From NCBI GenBank assembly GCA_963920525.1, contig OY986436.1, positions 90,216,470 through 90,280,469 on the forward strand: 64,000 bases of DNA, given 5' to 3'. Shown one piece after another: positions 1 through 10,510 of the stretch. The first letter of the stretch is position 1; each line of letters starts with the position of its first letter. The stretch is from Dichetophora obliterata (Eukaryota; Arthropoda; Insecta; Diptera; Sciomyzidae). The position numbers and the translations under genes are program-made. Under the pieces are notes generated by a model, which was not told the DNA's origin, did no database searches, and saw nothing but the letters and a program-made list of their open reading frames with translations.

Positions 1-967
1 AGCGCGTCATACTGTCAATTTTCAGTGTTTTTTTCTAGTCCCGGCCATAGCTGAACTCTATTACTAGAAGAGTAAATATCAACAACAGTGACGAAGATCT
101 TTATTTGAAAGGCTCTAATTGAGCACCTTTTTGAACATAATTGAAACATTTTTATGAGTGTTTCAATATACCTTTAAAGTTTAAATATCGTTGTTCATTA
201 TTTTAACTTTTAAAAAAATAAATCCTAAAAATATTTAAAATATTCAAGCACTTAGTCTTAATATTATTATTTTTTATTTTATATATGTATATGCTTTGTT
301 TCTCACTATTACATTTTAACAAAACTATTTGTTAGGCTTCAAATTAGATAAATAGAATTGTTATTAAAGCTTAAAAAATTGGGTTTCAGTACTGTAGTAT
401 GTGGATACTTTTTTCTGAAGTGGATACATTTGTGACCTTTTCATGGATACTTTTTTTAGAATCGTCGCGGCAACACTGATCTGAGGTGAACTCACGTACA
501 CAATAAATGAGTTTCACCAAAGTACATAAAAATGGAAAAAACATATGTTTTGACGTCACAAAAATTAAGTTTCCTATCTCTTTATCTCTGGTATAGACTA
601 CTCATATCATGATATTGTTCATATCATGAAATTTATCTCTTGCAATATTTCTTTAGACTTATTTCATGAGATGAGCTGTCACTTTTCAGCAGAATATAAT
701 AAGTGTGTGCATTTTTAAGGAAAAAATAGTGCAAAAGCATTAAAAGATTGAACAAACATAAAATGGAAAGGCGAATGGAAGAAATTATTTATTTTATAAA
801 CTTTTATAAACAATTCCAAAATGAAATTTCATGAGATGAAGTGCCCACCTAAATATTAAAGCATGAAATCTGAATATCATGAAATTCAATTTGACAGTTC
901 GCATGCAATAAAATATTGTAAGTGGAGACAGTGTGTAAAGAGTTGTCAGTTCTGCACAATTGCGCTT
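1..967. other. AT-rich stretch, no gene seen
   Basis: No open reading frame, RNA gene or bounded element is supported here. The only structure is a set of scattered tcatga-containing words between about 600 and 890 (for example ttcatgagatga near 662 and near 828), which hints at an old, degraded inverted-repeat element but without clear ends. Confidence 0.5.
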
Positions 968-975
968 GTGCAGTT

Positions 976-1205
976 CATGGCATAATTATTTGACAAGGTA
1001 GCCGTGACAGTTCTTTGGTGATTGGTAGTTGTCAAAAACAGCTAAAGGAGTTGTAGTTAGCTAGGACTAGCTATGTTAAAGTCTTTGCCTATTTTTCACA
1101 TTTCTTTGATTAATTGCATGAGCAGCTAATTTTGACAACTACCCATCGCCGCTCGTGCGAAAAAAGCCGGTCTACGCTACTACCTTGTCAAATAATTATA
1201 CCATG
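976..1205. mobile_element. P-superfamily-like MITE, 230 bp
   Basis: The left end (catggcataattatttgac) and the reverse complement of the right end (catggtataattatttgac) match over about 28 bp, and the inner arms (tggtagttgtcaaaa) match as well. The left flank is gtgcagtt (968-975). The right flank, once the nested element at 1211-1760 is removed, reads gtgcagct (1206-1210 plus 1770-1772, or intact at 1765-1772), so an 8 bp duplication matches at 7 of 8 bases. TIRs beginning CATG with 8 bp duplications are typical of P elements; the superfamily call is inference. No coding capacity is visible. Confidence 0.6.
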
Positions 1206-1210
1206 GTGCA

Positions 1211-1760
1211 TGGCAGAATAATGAGGGAGGGTAAGTAGCTTTGACAAGACCTCTCGTTAATGTCAAAATCATAAAATATAGTTCTGCCATATCACAAATT
1301 AAAATCCAATGAAAAAATTCATACTTTGTCTTAGCTTTTCTGATGAAATCCTTTACTAACAATACTTCAAATCGGGAAAGTACAGTTTTTTGCTTTAGGC
1401 AAGCTTGAAGTTGACTTATTCTGCGAAATATTTTTGTACGTTAAAATCCAGTTGGAGCCTTCCACTTTAAATTTATTCTTGGTTATATACGCGTGCAATT
1501 GTGATTTTCATAGAGAATTTTGTGTGAAGTTACGTATATTTTAATAACTTTTAAAATTATAAAAATGGCAAAAAGTTGTGCAATTTGTAGGGCAACGTGG
1601 AATAAAGACATTTAATCTTATTTACTCTTCATAAAATTCCTGTTCCGAGTGTTTATCCCAGAAATAACATTAATAGAGAAAACTGGCATCTCTAAAACCC
1701 ACTTTGATATTAACGATAGGTCTTGTCAAAGCTACTTACCCTACCTTATTATTCGCCTGC
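1211..1760. mobile_element. Nested inverted-repeat element with THAP-like trace, 550 bp
   Basis: Inverted repeats of about 55 bp end the element: gggtaagtagctttgacaag near 1229 recurs in reverse complement near 1720-1740. It is flanked on both sides by the 9 bp word catggtgca (1202-1210 and 1761-1769), which fixes the boundaries and shows that it inserted at the right end of the 976-1205 MITE, duplicating part of that element's TIR and TSD. A THAP-like coding trace lies inside (about 1565-1660), which suggests a deletion derivative of a P-type element. Confidence 0.6.
1565..1660 (+). pseudogene. Short THAP-domain-like remnant
   Basis: Starting at the ATG at 1565, the reading MAKSCAICRATWNKD carries a Cys-x2-Cys pair like the start of a THAP zinc finger. 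After a stop and a frame change it continues as TLHKIPVPSVY, resembling the FHKFP stretch that follows in THAP proteins. No downstream Cys-x2-His pair is seen before the element ends. It sits inside a 550 bp inverted-repeat element, which fits a P-type deletion derivative. The match is short and the call is tentative. Confidence 0.35.
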
Positions 1761-1932
1761 CATGGTGCAGCTATTTTCAATAAGTATAGATTGGGCGAAA
1801 GTGGATGTGAAGGAAGGCGATAAAATTTAAATTTGTCGCCTGACTTTGCTAAGCGCTGCTTAGCTGACGTAGCTTTGAGGACGCGACGCCTAGCGAAGTA
1901 AGAGCTGTATGAGTGCGAAGAAATAGAAAATA

Positions 1933-3219
1933 TTGGGGGTTGGAATTAGTTTTAAAGGTTTTCTAAGAGATGGCGTAACTATAAATAGATCGCATCGGGC
2001 ACACCTGTGACTATATTCATTTCAAAGCACATTGTCTAAGCTTCATTTTTCTGTATGTGTCATTCCACTGAAGTGTAAACAACATATATTTTTTTCTCTG
2101 TGAACATGTCGACTTTCGTTCCAACAAAACGCAATTTGCGGGAAGGTTTACTTTTGTGCTTCCATTTGAAGAAAAAAGCGGTTTAAGCACAACGCACGCT
2201 TACTGAGGCTTACGGGGACTATGCTCCATCGATTTCTACTTCTGAGTACTGGTTCCGTCGGTTTAAAAGTGGTGATTTTGATACGGAAGACAAAGAGCGT
2301 CCGGGCCAGCCGAAAAAGTTTGAAGATGAGGAATTGGAGGCTTTGCTCGATGAAGACCCGTGTCAAACCCTTCAAGAATTGTCAGAATCATTGGGAGTCG
2401 ACTTATCAACGGTCGGCAAACGCTTTAAGGCCATGGGAATGATTCAAAAGCAAGGAAATTGGGTGCCGTACCAGTTGAAGCCGAGAGACGTTGAACGGCG
2501 ATTTTGCATGTGCGAACAACTGCTTCATCGGCATAAAAGGAAGAGTTTTTTGTATCGTATTGTCACTGGCGATGAAAAGTGAATCCATTACGATAATCCT
2601 AAGCGAAAAAAATCGTGGGGACCACCCGGCCATGCATTAACATCGAGGGCCAAGCCGAATATTCATGGCGCCAAGCTTATGCTGTGTATTTGGTGGGATC
2701 AGAAGGGTGTCGTGTACTATGAGCTGCTAAAACCTAACGAAACCATCACTGGGGAACACTACCAACAACAATTGATGCAATTGAGCCGAGCATTAAAGGT
2801 TAAACGGCCGGAATATGCCAAAAGACACGACAAAGTGGTTTTTCAACATGACAACGCACGGCCACATGTTGCAAGAACTGTCAAGGAAACGTTGGAGGCG
2901 CTGAATTGGGATGTGCTACCCCACCCGCCTTATAGCCCAGACATAGCCCCTTCCGACTACCACCTATTCAGATCGATGACGCATGGCTTGGCTGAGCAGC
3001 GCTTCACTTCTTACGAGGATACCAAAAAATGGGTCGATTCGTGGATTGCCTCAAAAGACGAATCGTTCTTCCGGCGCGGAATCCATATGCTACCAGAAAG
3101 ATGGGAAAATGTTGTAGCTAACGATGGACAATACTTTGAATAATATACATTGTACCGTTGTTTCTAAATAAATGATCAAAAACCGAAAAAAAACCTTTAA
3201 AGTTAATTCCAACCCCCAA
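1933..3219 (+). mobile_element. Full-length mariner element, 1287 bp
   Basis: Terminal inverted repeats of about 30 bp begin ttgggggttggaatta on the left and end in the complement (aattccaacccccaa) at 3219. Both ends are flanked by TA (1931-1932 and 3220-3221), the mariner target duplication. The length equals that of standard mariner elements. It carries one transposase reading frame (2106-3143) with two nonsense codons and no net frameshift, so it is a fairly recent but inactive copy. Confidence 0.95.
2106..3143 (+). pseudogene. Mariner transposase, D,D34D, two nonsense codons
   Basis: Cut-and-paste transposase that would bind the TIRs and integrate at TA. From the ATG at 2106 a single frame runs 345 codons to the TAA ending at 3143, the usual mariner length. 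In order it has the N-terminal helix-turn-helix region (about residues 1-110), the WVP linker motif near residue 119, and the DDE/D core with Asp156 (in TGDEK), Asp249 (in HDNARPH) and Asp284 (in SPDIAPSDYH), spaced exactly as D,D34D. Codon 27 is TAA (2184-2186) and codon 159 is TGA (2580-2582) where the family has Trp, so a single G-to-A change explains it. The frame is otherwise open. It would be inactive as written. The family is certain; the subfamily is not assigned. Confidence 0.95.
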
Positions 3220-3221
3220 TA

Positions 3222-4417
3222 AAAAGCGTGTAATGAAGCGAAAAGAAAATAGTTTGCTATTATTTCTTTTCGCTTTGCTATGACTTTTTTGTTTCCTATA
3301 CGAATTTTGCACTCATCAGAAAGTTTACATTTTTTATATGGATTGGATGGTTTGGGACAAATTTTTCTGTCTTCGTCAGTTATTGAAGTATAAGCGATTG
3401 AAGAAAATATCCTTTTTTAGAAACGTAACAAAAAAAAATTTCTCAAATTCCTTGTTTTATATTGAAATAAAAAATGAGTTTCAAATATATTTGACTAATG
3501 AACCATAAAAAAATATTATGGGGAAAAAATTTTTGGTGGCAAATATTAAATAGAATGCAATATCTACATAATTATTCAAAATCTTGAACTTTTTTAAAAA
3601 AAAATTTGCTCACACAAAAAAATTTACCAAAGCGATAAAGAATTTATCATTTTACCAAGTCAAAAATTTTCTACCAAAAATTGTTATATTTTACCAAAAC
3701 GGCAACCCTGCCAGTGATGCCAACACAAAGAGAGTAAAAATCAAATCCACAAATGCAATATAAAAAATCTGTATAAATCCGTGTAAGAAAATTTATGTAT
3801 GTAATTTCTTTTTTCAATTTAAAACTAACAGTTAGAAAAATTAATCAATTAAAATCGTTTACAGTTTTAAAAAAATGTTTAGTATTATTTGATTTATTCT
3901 ATAAAAAAACAACTAAAAGTTCAACGTTAATTTAATTTTAAAAAATGAATAGATATCTTGCATTTGTGCACTTTTTATAAATTACAAACCATATTTTCAT
4001 TTCAAGTTAAAGCTTAGTATGCTGTAGGAACGAAAATTTTTAGGCATTTAAGTCTACACGCGAAATTTTGGTGTAGACACAACACTAACACATACTTACT
4101 ATAACTGAATGTGTTAGTTGAACATTATTGTTGAATCTCGAATTTCCACGCCAATAAATGTACGGACATATAAAAGACAGCGAAATTTTGACATTTTAAC
4201 TCTCCAATCATGGTTGTGAATTTACTGCATTGAACAAATTTTTCGGTGCAACAGCGTACTAACCAACGAAAAAAATTTCGCTTCCTTTTCGCTGTCAAAA
4301 ACTCAATGCATTTCTAATGCCCATATTACACGATGCTCGGCTAGCAGATAATTTGGTTGTTGCTTCCGATGCGAAACTTTCAAAATTTTGGAGAATACAA
4401 CAACAATCATATTGCAC
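3222..4417. other. AT-rich intergenic stretch
   Basis: No gene is supported. A small hairpin lies at about 3236-3281 with arms gcgaaaagaaa and tttcttttcgc. A stretch near 3640-3715 repeats the word accaa(a) several times. No element ends could be fixed. Confidence 0.45.
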
Positions 4418-5783
4418 CATGAACCAAAAAGAAAAGATCTAGCAATCAGCAGTGTGAGAAAAAAGCATTTTTACCGATGACGTTATCGGTCACAAGCAAG
4501 CTATCGAACTGTCAAATTGCATACGTTTTGCATGCAAAACATGTGAAAACTCGGATAAAAGTGAAAAATTATAAAATTCATAAGTTAAATTCGCGAAAAA
4601 AATGTTTGAATACTTTGTTTATATTTCCATGCAGTAAATAAATATAAAGTAATGCTGTAAAAAGAAGAATTTCAAATAAATACAATACAAAATGGGAAGT
4701 TCACTTTTTTTTATTATTGAACTGTTTTGTTAAATTTTCTTTTTTTTTTGCATCGAATTGTTCACGATTTCTTCATTTAAAATTCTTATCTTAAAAAAAC
4801 ATTCGTGTGCGGAGAAACAATTTTTTTATTTTTTTGTCACAAATAATATACACTGCACTTGTCATGTGCGTCTGCAGATAATTTTTGGTTATTAGCAGTC
4901 CTTCGCCATTTACTTCATTGAAGACTTTTCCAACGCCCTCATATTCGCCATGAGCTCATCCGTTGGCTTCGACAAGCCGCCCTCGCTTTAATGATCTACC
5001 CAACTAAGTGATGCTGCCACTCCTTCTTCCATCCTTATGTTCGGAACGTCTTTGTGCAGTCTGTGGCGAATGTATCCCGCCAGGATTAAATATGGTTAGA
5101 AGTTTGTCTTCAGTTAGTTTTCCTTCAAATTCTGCTTTCTCTGCGCGTTGTTGCAGTGCATGCATTTTTTTCGTGATTTATGGCAGCATGACGCAATGAA
5201 AAATTTTCTCTTTTCAGCTCGTCACTGCAAGAAAAAGATTAAAAATATTTTATTCATAAAATTGTTAAATTCTACTTACACTTGCGACTCTAGCTTCTTT
5301 ATTTTCGCTTGAAGTAACTGCTCTGAAGAGCGGTTAGAAATAGAAGCGTCAATTTTTCTTTTTGTATTTCCTCTAAAGGAAAAACTTCTTCTTCGCACCG
5401 CTGCACTTCCTCTGTGACCAACGACTCCTGAAGCAGAGCACTAACGTTTTTTTATTTTCTCGCTTTAAATTTCGCTGACATCGTTCTGCGTTTGCTGGCT
5501 ACACCTCCTTGGTCATAAACGTTGGGACAGCGCCCGGCTTTAAGCGCATAGCTTTGCCAAAACCTATCGTAACATTTTTTTTAAAAATATTTACGTGGAA
5601 ATGTCCTAGAAGTACTTATCCATTTCAACTTGCGAAAACTTCTTTCGAAGTCTTCCGGCAGAAAATGATCTCCACAGATTCTTGCCGTTGCAGTGTCGAC
5701 ATTTTGCCAACAACAAAATCACCCATTGCTTATAAGCAATTTCCTCTTTGGGAAAGAAAACGGAAGAAACCAACGTATTTACG
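4418..5783 (-). mobile_element. P-like THAP element, copy A, truncated
   Basis: The minus-strand 3' end is fixed at 4418 by catgaaccaa, the same TIR as the complete copy at 18555-20009, followed by shared subterminal sequence (accgatgacgt, gcatgcaaaac). Homology to the complete copy stops at about 5783, inside the THAP exon, where the sequence switches to another repeat. The 5' TIR and about 25 THAP codons are therefore missing. The interior carries a THAP remnant, a coiled-coil-like stretch and a short C-terminal piece, with the catalytic middle absent, so it is a deletion derivative. Confidence 0.7.
4880..5783 (-). pseudogene. THAP-domain transposase remnant, copy A
   Basis: Minus-strand fragments parallel those of copy B. 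The THAP part contains KQW and the closing motif ARICGDHFLPEDFER, where Cys and His are the last two zinc ligands of a C2CH THAP finger. This copy keeps the Cys. At least one frameshift lies between KQW and ARIC. A downstream segment rich in Glu, Gln and Lys (about 5200-5460) looks like a coiled coil, and the last part encodes a short C-terminal piece. THAP fingers bind DNA at transposon ends in P elements. The central RNase H-like catalytic region is not present in this short element. It is nonfunctional; assignment to the P superfamily rests on the CATGA-type TIR plus THAP. Confidence 0.65.
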
Positions 5784-5890
5784 GTATTGAACGTCACATT
5801 CATCATGTATGCACTCAATTTTTAGAGTATTTTTAAAGGTAAGTTTATAATTGTTCAATATCGTAAATTTTATTTTTCAGTGTAAAGAAA
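5784..5890 (+). repeat. Copy of a ~110 bp AT-rich repeat unit
   Basis: The segment tattgaacgtcacatt through aaaggtaagtttataatt closely repeats 12455-12530. It joins the broken THAP exon of P-like copy A to the Gag fragment on its right, so it marks a rearrangement or insertion junction. Each unit carries AGGTAAGT-like and TTTTCAG-like words resembling splice sites; whether they function is unknown. Confidence 0.6.
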
Positions 5891-5900
5891 GTCAAATTCA

Positions 5901-6333
5901 TTATGTAGGCCTTACATTTTTAATCACAGTTTCGACTAACTCCGATTCACACATTGGGTGTCTGAGCCTGTCACTTAAACACAAAATTCCATCAAGAAAA
6001 TCATTAAAAGTTTCGGAATGTTTTTGTTTTCGATGGCGTATATCGTCTTGGATATCAAAATCTGAGGTGTAGTCTTTCAATTGACGCCGAAAAGCATCAC
6101 AAAGATCAAACCATTTTACTTCCTCAGCATTACGATGATATCGCCAAAACCACTGGTGAGCTTTGCATTCGAAAAGAGAGTGAACATGTTCGCAAAGAAC
6201 AGTGAAATTTCTATTAAGGTGCAAAGAAGTCACGGTATTAATTCGATAAATAACTTCATCTATTGAAATGTCATCAGGAGTGCCCTTGAATTTCGCATGC
6301 CAATTTTGCACAACGTTAGAAATTCGCTCCTAA
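5901..6333 (-). pseudogene. Gag capsid-like fragment
   Basis: An open frame of about 140 codons carries the features of the retrotransposon Gag capsid family: the aromatic HQWFWRYH segment, the FRRQLKDY motif, an IRHRKQKHSETFNDFLDGI segment and the late LRHPMCESELVETVIKNVRP helix. Capsid proteins assemble into the virus-like particle. No Cys-rich nucleocapsid knuckle or protease follows; the sequence changes to another repeat at about 5890. It is the best-preserved part of this Gag. The family call (Ty3/gypsy-type Gag) is from motif pattern only. Confidence 0.6.
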
Positions 6334-6727
6334 AGCACTGATTATAATAGATGGAACGGAACGGAGTCAAGTGTCATTGTGGCGGAACGAAACGGTTTCA
6401 AACGGAGTGGTGATTATTATAGTAACGAAAGAGGAGTTAATTTTTTTCTAAAATGTATTTTATACAAATAAATTCCATCAATTCTTCTTTTCTTATTATT
6501 TCAAAACATGAATTCAATAAAATTTTATCAAAAATACGGAAAACAAAACAAATGCAGAATAAAATTAATAGAGCATCTGTCAGCATAAAGTTTTTACTCA
6601 AAACGTTACGGAACCCAGCGGAAAAATCAAAAATCTATAGAACTCATAAGAAAATCGTGTAATAGATTGTAAAGTGACATTTCTCAACATTCTATAACTT
6701 TCCGTTCCGTCTATTATAATCAGCCCT
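6334..6727. mobile_element. MITE with 25 bp TIRs, inside Gag, 394 bp
   Basis: The ends are ctgattataatagatggaac on the left and its counterpart gttccgtctattataatcag (approximately) on the right, extended by a few bases of shared flank. The left flank is TAA and the right flank TTA, consistent with a diverged 3 bp TWA duplication (PIF/Harbinger-like); the assignment is tentative. It splits the Gag linker from the capsid region. No coding capacity is seen. Confidence 0.6.
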
Positions 6728-6734
6728 TTAGAGA

Positions 6735-7058
6735 CAGGGTCTATATCGCTAACGTGAAAAGAAGAGTTAGCTCGACGCCGAGCTGGTGAAGGGGTCTCTG
6801 AACTTCCTCAGGCAGAACTTGTGGCCATTCAGGTTGTCGAAGGTTAGGCGTGTTTGCGGGAGGGTTAGCTCCAATGTTCAAGTTTCGTAGCATCACTTGA
6901 AACTTGGTTGAAATTATAGAGCTTATCTCCATTCGAAGTTGTCCTAAAAAGTCGGCAACTATTTAATGCACTTTTGTTTCCGAAACCGGGTTTGGTAAAA
7001 TAGAATCGTCAAGCACTTCGGGCCTAGCCTCACGGTGGTCTTGCCTAACAGGCTGGTT
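6735..7058 (-). pseudogene. Gag linker region, broken
   Basis: This continues the RING-bearing frame on the far side of the MITE at 7059-7516. It encodes NQPVRQDHREARPEV, then one in-frame stop, then MEISSIISTKFQVMLRNLN, a short helical stretch typical of the segment before capsid, and a Pro/Ser/Arg-rich tract (SETPSPARRRANSSFHVSD) reached after a one-base frame change. It ends at DPVSK, where the MITE at 6334-6727 interrupts it; the capsid side resumes with ERISNVVQNWHAKF. No catalytic residues are expected in this part. Confidence 0.5.
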
Positions 7059-7516
7059 ACACAGGCCTGTGACAGTGAAAGTGCGAAAGAATACGTGTAC
7101 TGTTCGAATGATTCGAAAAATTTCGAAGTTTCATGCTAGTATCAAGAGGTGCAACACGTGAACGTGAAAGTTCATTAAAAAATTCCATCGAATGCGAAGG
7201 TTGTCGCTGCTTTTGCAGTTTGCGTGTGCCTTACTTGTTGTTTTGTTTGCTTTTAATTGTAAACAAGCTATCAGTGTTGCTTCCTGTACGAAATCGATGA
7301 AAAATGTAAATGAACCCACCAAAATAATTAAAAACAACACTGATATCCCCCTTTTTGACATACACTGGCTGCTGCTGTCAAAATCCACTGGCTCTGAAAT
7401 TTCGTTGCCAGTAGCAATGAAAGTGGCATGAAAGTGAATCCAGTGTAAGTGTATTTATAAAATAGTATTAATGTATTGAGTTTTTCGAACTTCAGAGCCA
7501 GTATACTGGCCTGTGT
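7059..7516. mobile_element. Putative 458 bp MITE splitting the RING-Gag
   Basis: Short inverted ends (acacaggcc on the left, ggcctgtgt on the right) bound a noncoding block that separates two parts of one Gag frame. Inside, the words gaaagtg and gtgaa recur (for example 7078-7090, 7160-7172, 7418-7436). I could not find a clean target duplication, so the exact ends are uncertain. Confidence 0.45.
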
Positions 7517-7776
7517 AGCATGCCTGTAAAGTTAGCTTGCTGTCGCGTATAGAGACGATACCGAGGTGCACTACCACCTCTTCCACCTGGACAAACTGGA
7601 CATGATTTGTTGGTTTCGAGCCACGTCAGTAAGCACAGGGCATGGAAGCAATGATTGCACGAAGTCTCAACCACTTCATCTGAAGGTTGCATGGACTCAT
7701 TGCACACGGCACAAATTGTATCTTTGGGAGGATTACCCACATTCAGCAGGTCTTCTGTACTTCGCGTTACAGGCAT
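7492..7776 (-). pseudogene. N-terminal Gag segment with RING-H2 finger
   Basis: From the ATG at 7776 (MPVTRSTEDLLN) the frame encodes a perfect RING-H2 signature: Cys22-x2-Cys25-x14-Cys40-x-His42-x2-His45-x2-Cys48-x10-Cys59-x2-Cys62, followed by a Gly/Arg-rich stretch. RING-H2 fingers bind two zinc ions and usually act as E3 ubiquitin ligases. All eight ligands are intact, so this part is not decayed. The frame reaches the right end of a MITE at 7516 and stops at 7492 inside it. Beyond the MITE (below 7059) the same logic continues with NQPVRQDHREARPEV, then a linker and capsid-like region, so I read it as the N-terminus of a retrotransposon Gag. The alternative is an unrelated host RING gene captured next to the element. 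The upstream ATG at 7854 lies across the Harbinger boundary and is rejected as start. Confidence 0.6.
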
Positions 7777-8067
7777 CGCAAAAAAAAAACAATCAATTAA
7801 TAATATATAGCTATAGCATAAATAATTTTTATACTTTGTATATATACAGCCCAATTCTGAACTTTCCCCGGGAATTTTTTCCCACGGAATTGATTTTTCC
7901 CAAGAATAAATTCCTCCTATTCTAAATAGTGTGGGAAGAGAATAAAAAGGGAAAGAAAATTTCGAATTTTCGAAGTCAGCTGTTTTACGTCATTTCGTTA
8001 TGTTTGGAATTAAAAATTGTAGTTCATTTGTGAAGTTTAACCGATTAAAAATAAAATTATATTTAGC

Positions 8068-9291
8068 ATGGCATTTATCTTGCTAGGCAGGAGAGGGAGC
8101 AGGAACAGGAGAATCAAAAAGAAAGGGTTGCAAGGAGGCAGTTATGCGACGAGGCAAATCCGCTTGAACTGCCGGAAACTTTGTCAGTACAAGATGTTAC
8201 TTTTATATTTATTTATTTTATTAATGAGTATTTTTCTTTTTGAAGGTTTGAAAAATATTATAGGGTGAACAAGCCTGCCTTTAAGTACCTGCTGGATGTG
8301 TTCGCAGTTTCTCCACTTGTGAAGTTGAGTGGTACTCTTCGCTTTTTCGCAGAAGGCGGCTATCAGACAGGGATAGGAAAAGATTCCGATGTGTCCCTGG
8401 CCCAGTGTAGCATCATCAAGGTGTTGACGGAAATCATAACTATTATTGAAGAAAACTTGTGCCCAGAATGGATAAGTTTTCCCAAAACGGCTGTAGAAAA
8501 ACGAAAAATTGAATATGAAGCACGGCATTCCAGGTGTTATAGGATGCATTGATGGGACGCATGTTCGTATTATTGCTCCCTCAAGCAACAAACATCTTTA
8601 CTACAATAGAAAGGGGTACTATAGCTTAAATGTCATGCTGGTAAGTGATGTTATTGATGATCTGACCTTGTTAATAAAAACAGAAATCTATTTCCAGGTA
8701 TGTGATCATGAACTGCGAATACACTACGTGGATGCCTCACATCCCGGCGCTTGTCATGATGCGTTCATTTGGAATGCGAGCGAATTGCGGAGACACCTGG
8801 AACAGGAATATTTGCGGGCTGATCACAATTATTGGCTCCTTGGTACATTTTTTTTAAAAGGTTAAATATTCATTTATTAACAATGCATAACTTACTTTTT
8901 ATTAAGAGACGTAAGATATGCATTGGAGCCGTGGCTTTTGACGCCTCATAGAGGCCCGGATGAAGGGTCTATGCAAACCAAATTTAACGAAGTTCATGCA
9001 AATTGCCGTAACGCTATAGAACGTACCAATGGAGTACTGAAGAATCGTTGGCGATGTCTCCTTGGAGCAAGAGAACTGCATTACTCTCCGAAAAAGGCAG
9101 CTAAAATAAGCAACGTGTGCTGTGCATTGCATAACATATGCCTTTATTTTAAGGTAAATTGTGATGCGTACGAATGCGAAGTTTTGGAGAGTTTCAACAC
9201 CCAAGAAAGTGATGTAACGTCGTTAGCCTCATCCCAATATTTGATTGCTACACAGAATACTAGGTGTAACATTGGAAATAACTTGCAGTAA
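8068..9291 (+). pseudogene. Harbinger (HARBI1-like) transposase, broken
   Basis: The nuclease of a PIF/Harbinger transposon. The first exon (8068 to about 8180) needs a frame change to read RRQLCDEANPLELPE. It is followed by a short intron and the exon with RVNKPAFKYLLDVF. After another frame break near 8520 comes GIPGVIGCIDGTHVRI, the first catalytic Asp, then YYSLNVMLV, an intron (8641-8697, GT-AG), then DASHPGACHDAFIWN with the second Asp, and after a further small intron the segment NAIERTNGVLKNRWRCL with the catalytic Glu, which corresponds to the family ERxFGxLKxRW motif. The C-terminus at 9291 includes CCALHNICLYF. Two frameshifts at least make it inactive. Its partner is the minus-strand Myb-like gene. 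Confidence 0.85.
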
Positions 9292-9343
9292 ATTTTAAGT
9301 TTCTTACCTTGTAGAAAGTGTGTTACCTTGGAAGTGTTCTTAC

Positions 9344-9601
9344 TAGGGCGGGTCAATTTAAAAATCGCCCATTGCTCAGTGAAAATCGTATTCTAGGGAT
9401 CAAAATAAGAAACTTTACCCGAGGAACTATGCCTCTAAAACGAATTTTTCCGTAGGGTCAAATTTTGAAAAATACCTCTTTGACCCATTTAGAGTGCCCG
9501 AATCGAGTCCAAATGTATGACCGACCATACAAACATTCAATCCATTAGAATTCGTTGGGACATTAGAATTTTTTTGCCTCCCCACAAATCGACCCGGCCT
9601 A
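9344..9601. mobile_element. hAT-type MITE, 258 bp, inside Harbinger
   Basis: The TIR tagggcgggtcaattt (left) pairs with taggccgggtcgattt (reverse complement of the right). Flanking 8-mers gttcttac (9336-9343) and gtgcttac (9602-9609) match at 7 of 8 positions, as expected for a hAT duplication. It lies just after the transposase stop, so it inserted after the Harbinger element was in place. Confidence 0.75.
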
Positions 9602-9799
9602 GTGCTTACCCTGCGAAAATCCGTCCACCAATTATATTAAAAGGCATATTTATGTGATATTGTAAAAAAAATTAAACAAATATATATAATCTGCTTCATA
9701 TTTATTTAAATAAACGTTTATGTTTGTACTTCGGTGCATATTTGTATTAAAAAAAAAGGTAATAACAAAACTTAACTTAAATTTAATTCACAGTTATTG

Positions 9800-10510
9800 T
9801 TCGATCACATTTGCGTTGTACTTAAAATAACTTGCTTTTGAAATCCTCCAATTCAATAAGTTTTCGATTTTGTCCTCCACTGCCTTTAGCCTCAACTTTT
9901 CCATTACTAAATTATGACGTTTAAGCTCTGCTAATTAATCTTTTTTTATGTCATACAGCCGGTCTATAGAGCGGTATACCTTTTTGGTTTTTTGTTGCTG
10001 CTCCTTAATGGTTTTGCAAATTTATGTTTGTATTCCCAGCTCCTCTGTAAGGACGTCAGCAGTAGCAGAACTTTTTTTGGGAGGCAGTTCTGTGTGAACG
10101 CTTTTCTTTTTTCGTAGTGGTGTATTTTCATATTCCAGCGCATTTTCTGCATCGTCTGGAAGCAACAGACGATGTATTAGGGCCGCCACCCATCGCTTTG
10201 CTGGCTTTCAGATTCTGGGCCACCTTGAACCGCACATATTTTTTTTTGATCGGCCCATACCTGAAATATGTTTAGCACTTTTAATATTAGTAGGTAGCGA
10301 TTTGGAGGATTCAACACTATTACCTTCTTCCACTCAAACACATTTTTTGATGGTGGTCCTGCTGAGTTTAACTCAGCCTCTAAGGTCGGCAAAAATATAT
10401 TGAGTTCCTCCTTGTTGCCTTTGTGAAAACCGCGTGCAACGTCCGGGTGCGCTTGCATTGTAGTCAGCAGCATTTCAAATTGGAATCTGTTTGTTGTTTT
10501 GACCTGACAA
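9800..10510 (-). pseudogene. Harbinger Myb/SANT-like accessory protein
   Basis: The DNA-binding partner that Harbinger elements need along with the nuclease. On the minus strand the exon reads FQFEMLLTTMQAHPDVARGF, then a segment ending EWKK, then a short GT-AG intron (about 10315-10263), then VWADQKKICAVQGG. These are the hallmarks of the Myb/SANT-like (MADF-related) domain, with the tryptophans EW and VW visible. The C-terminal part (about 10180-9800) is Lys/Glu-rich and looks like a coiled coil, but an in-frame stop lies in it (GIQT then stop) and another near 9935. It converges on the nuclease gene within one element. It is probably nonfunctional. Confidence 0.7.

Noticed and set aside
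1180..1362. 60-codon minus-strand frame
   Set aside because: It crosses the boundary between two unrelated nested elements, so it cannot be an ancestral gene.
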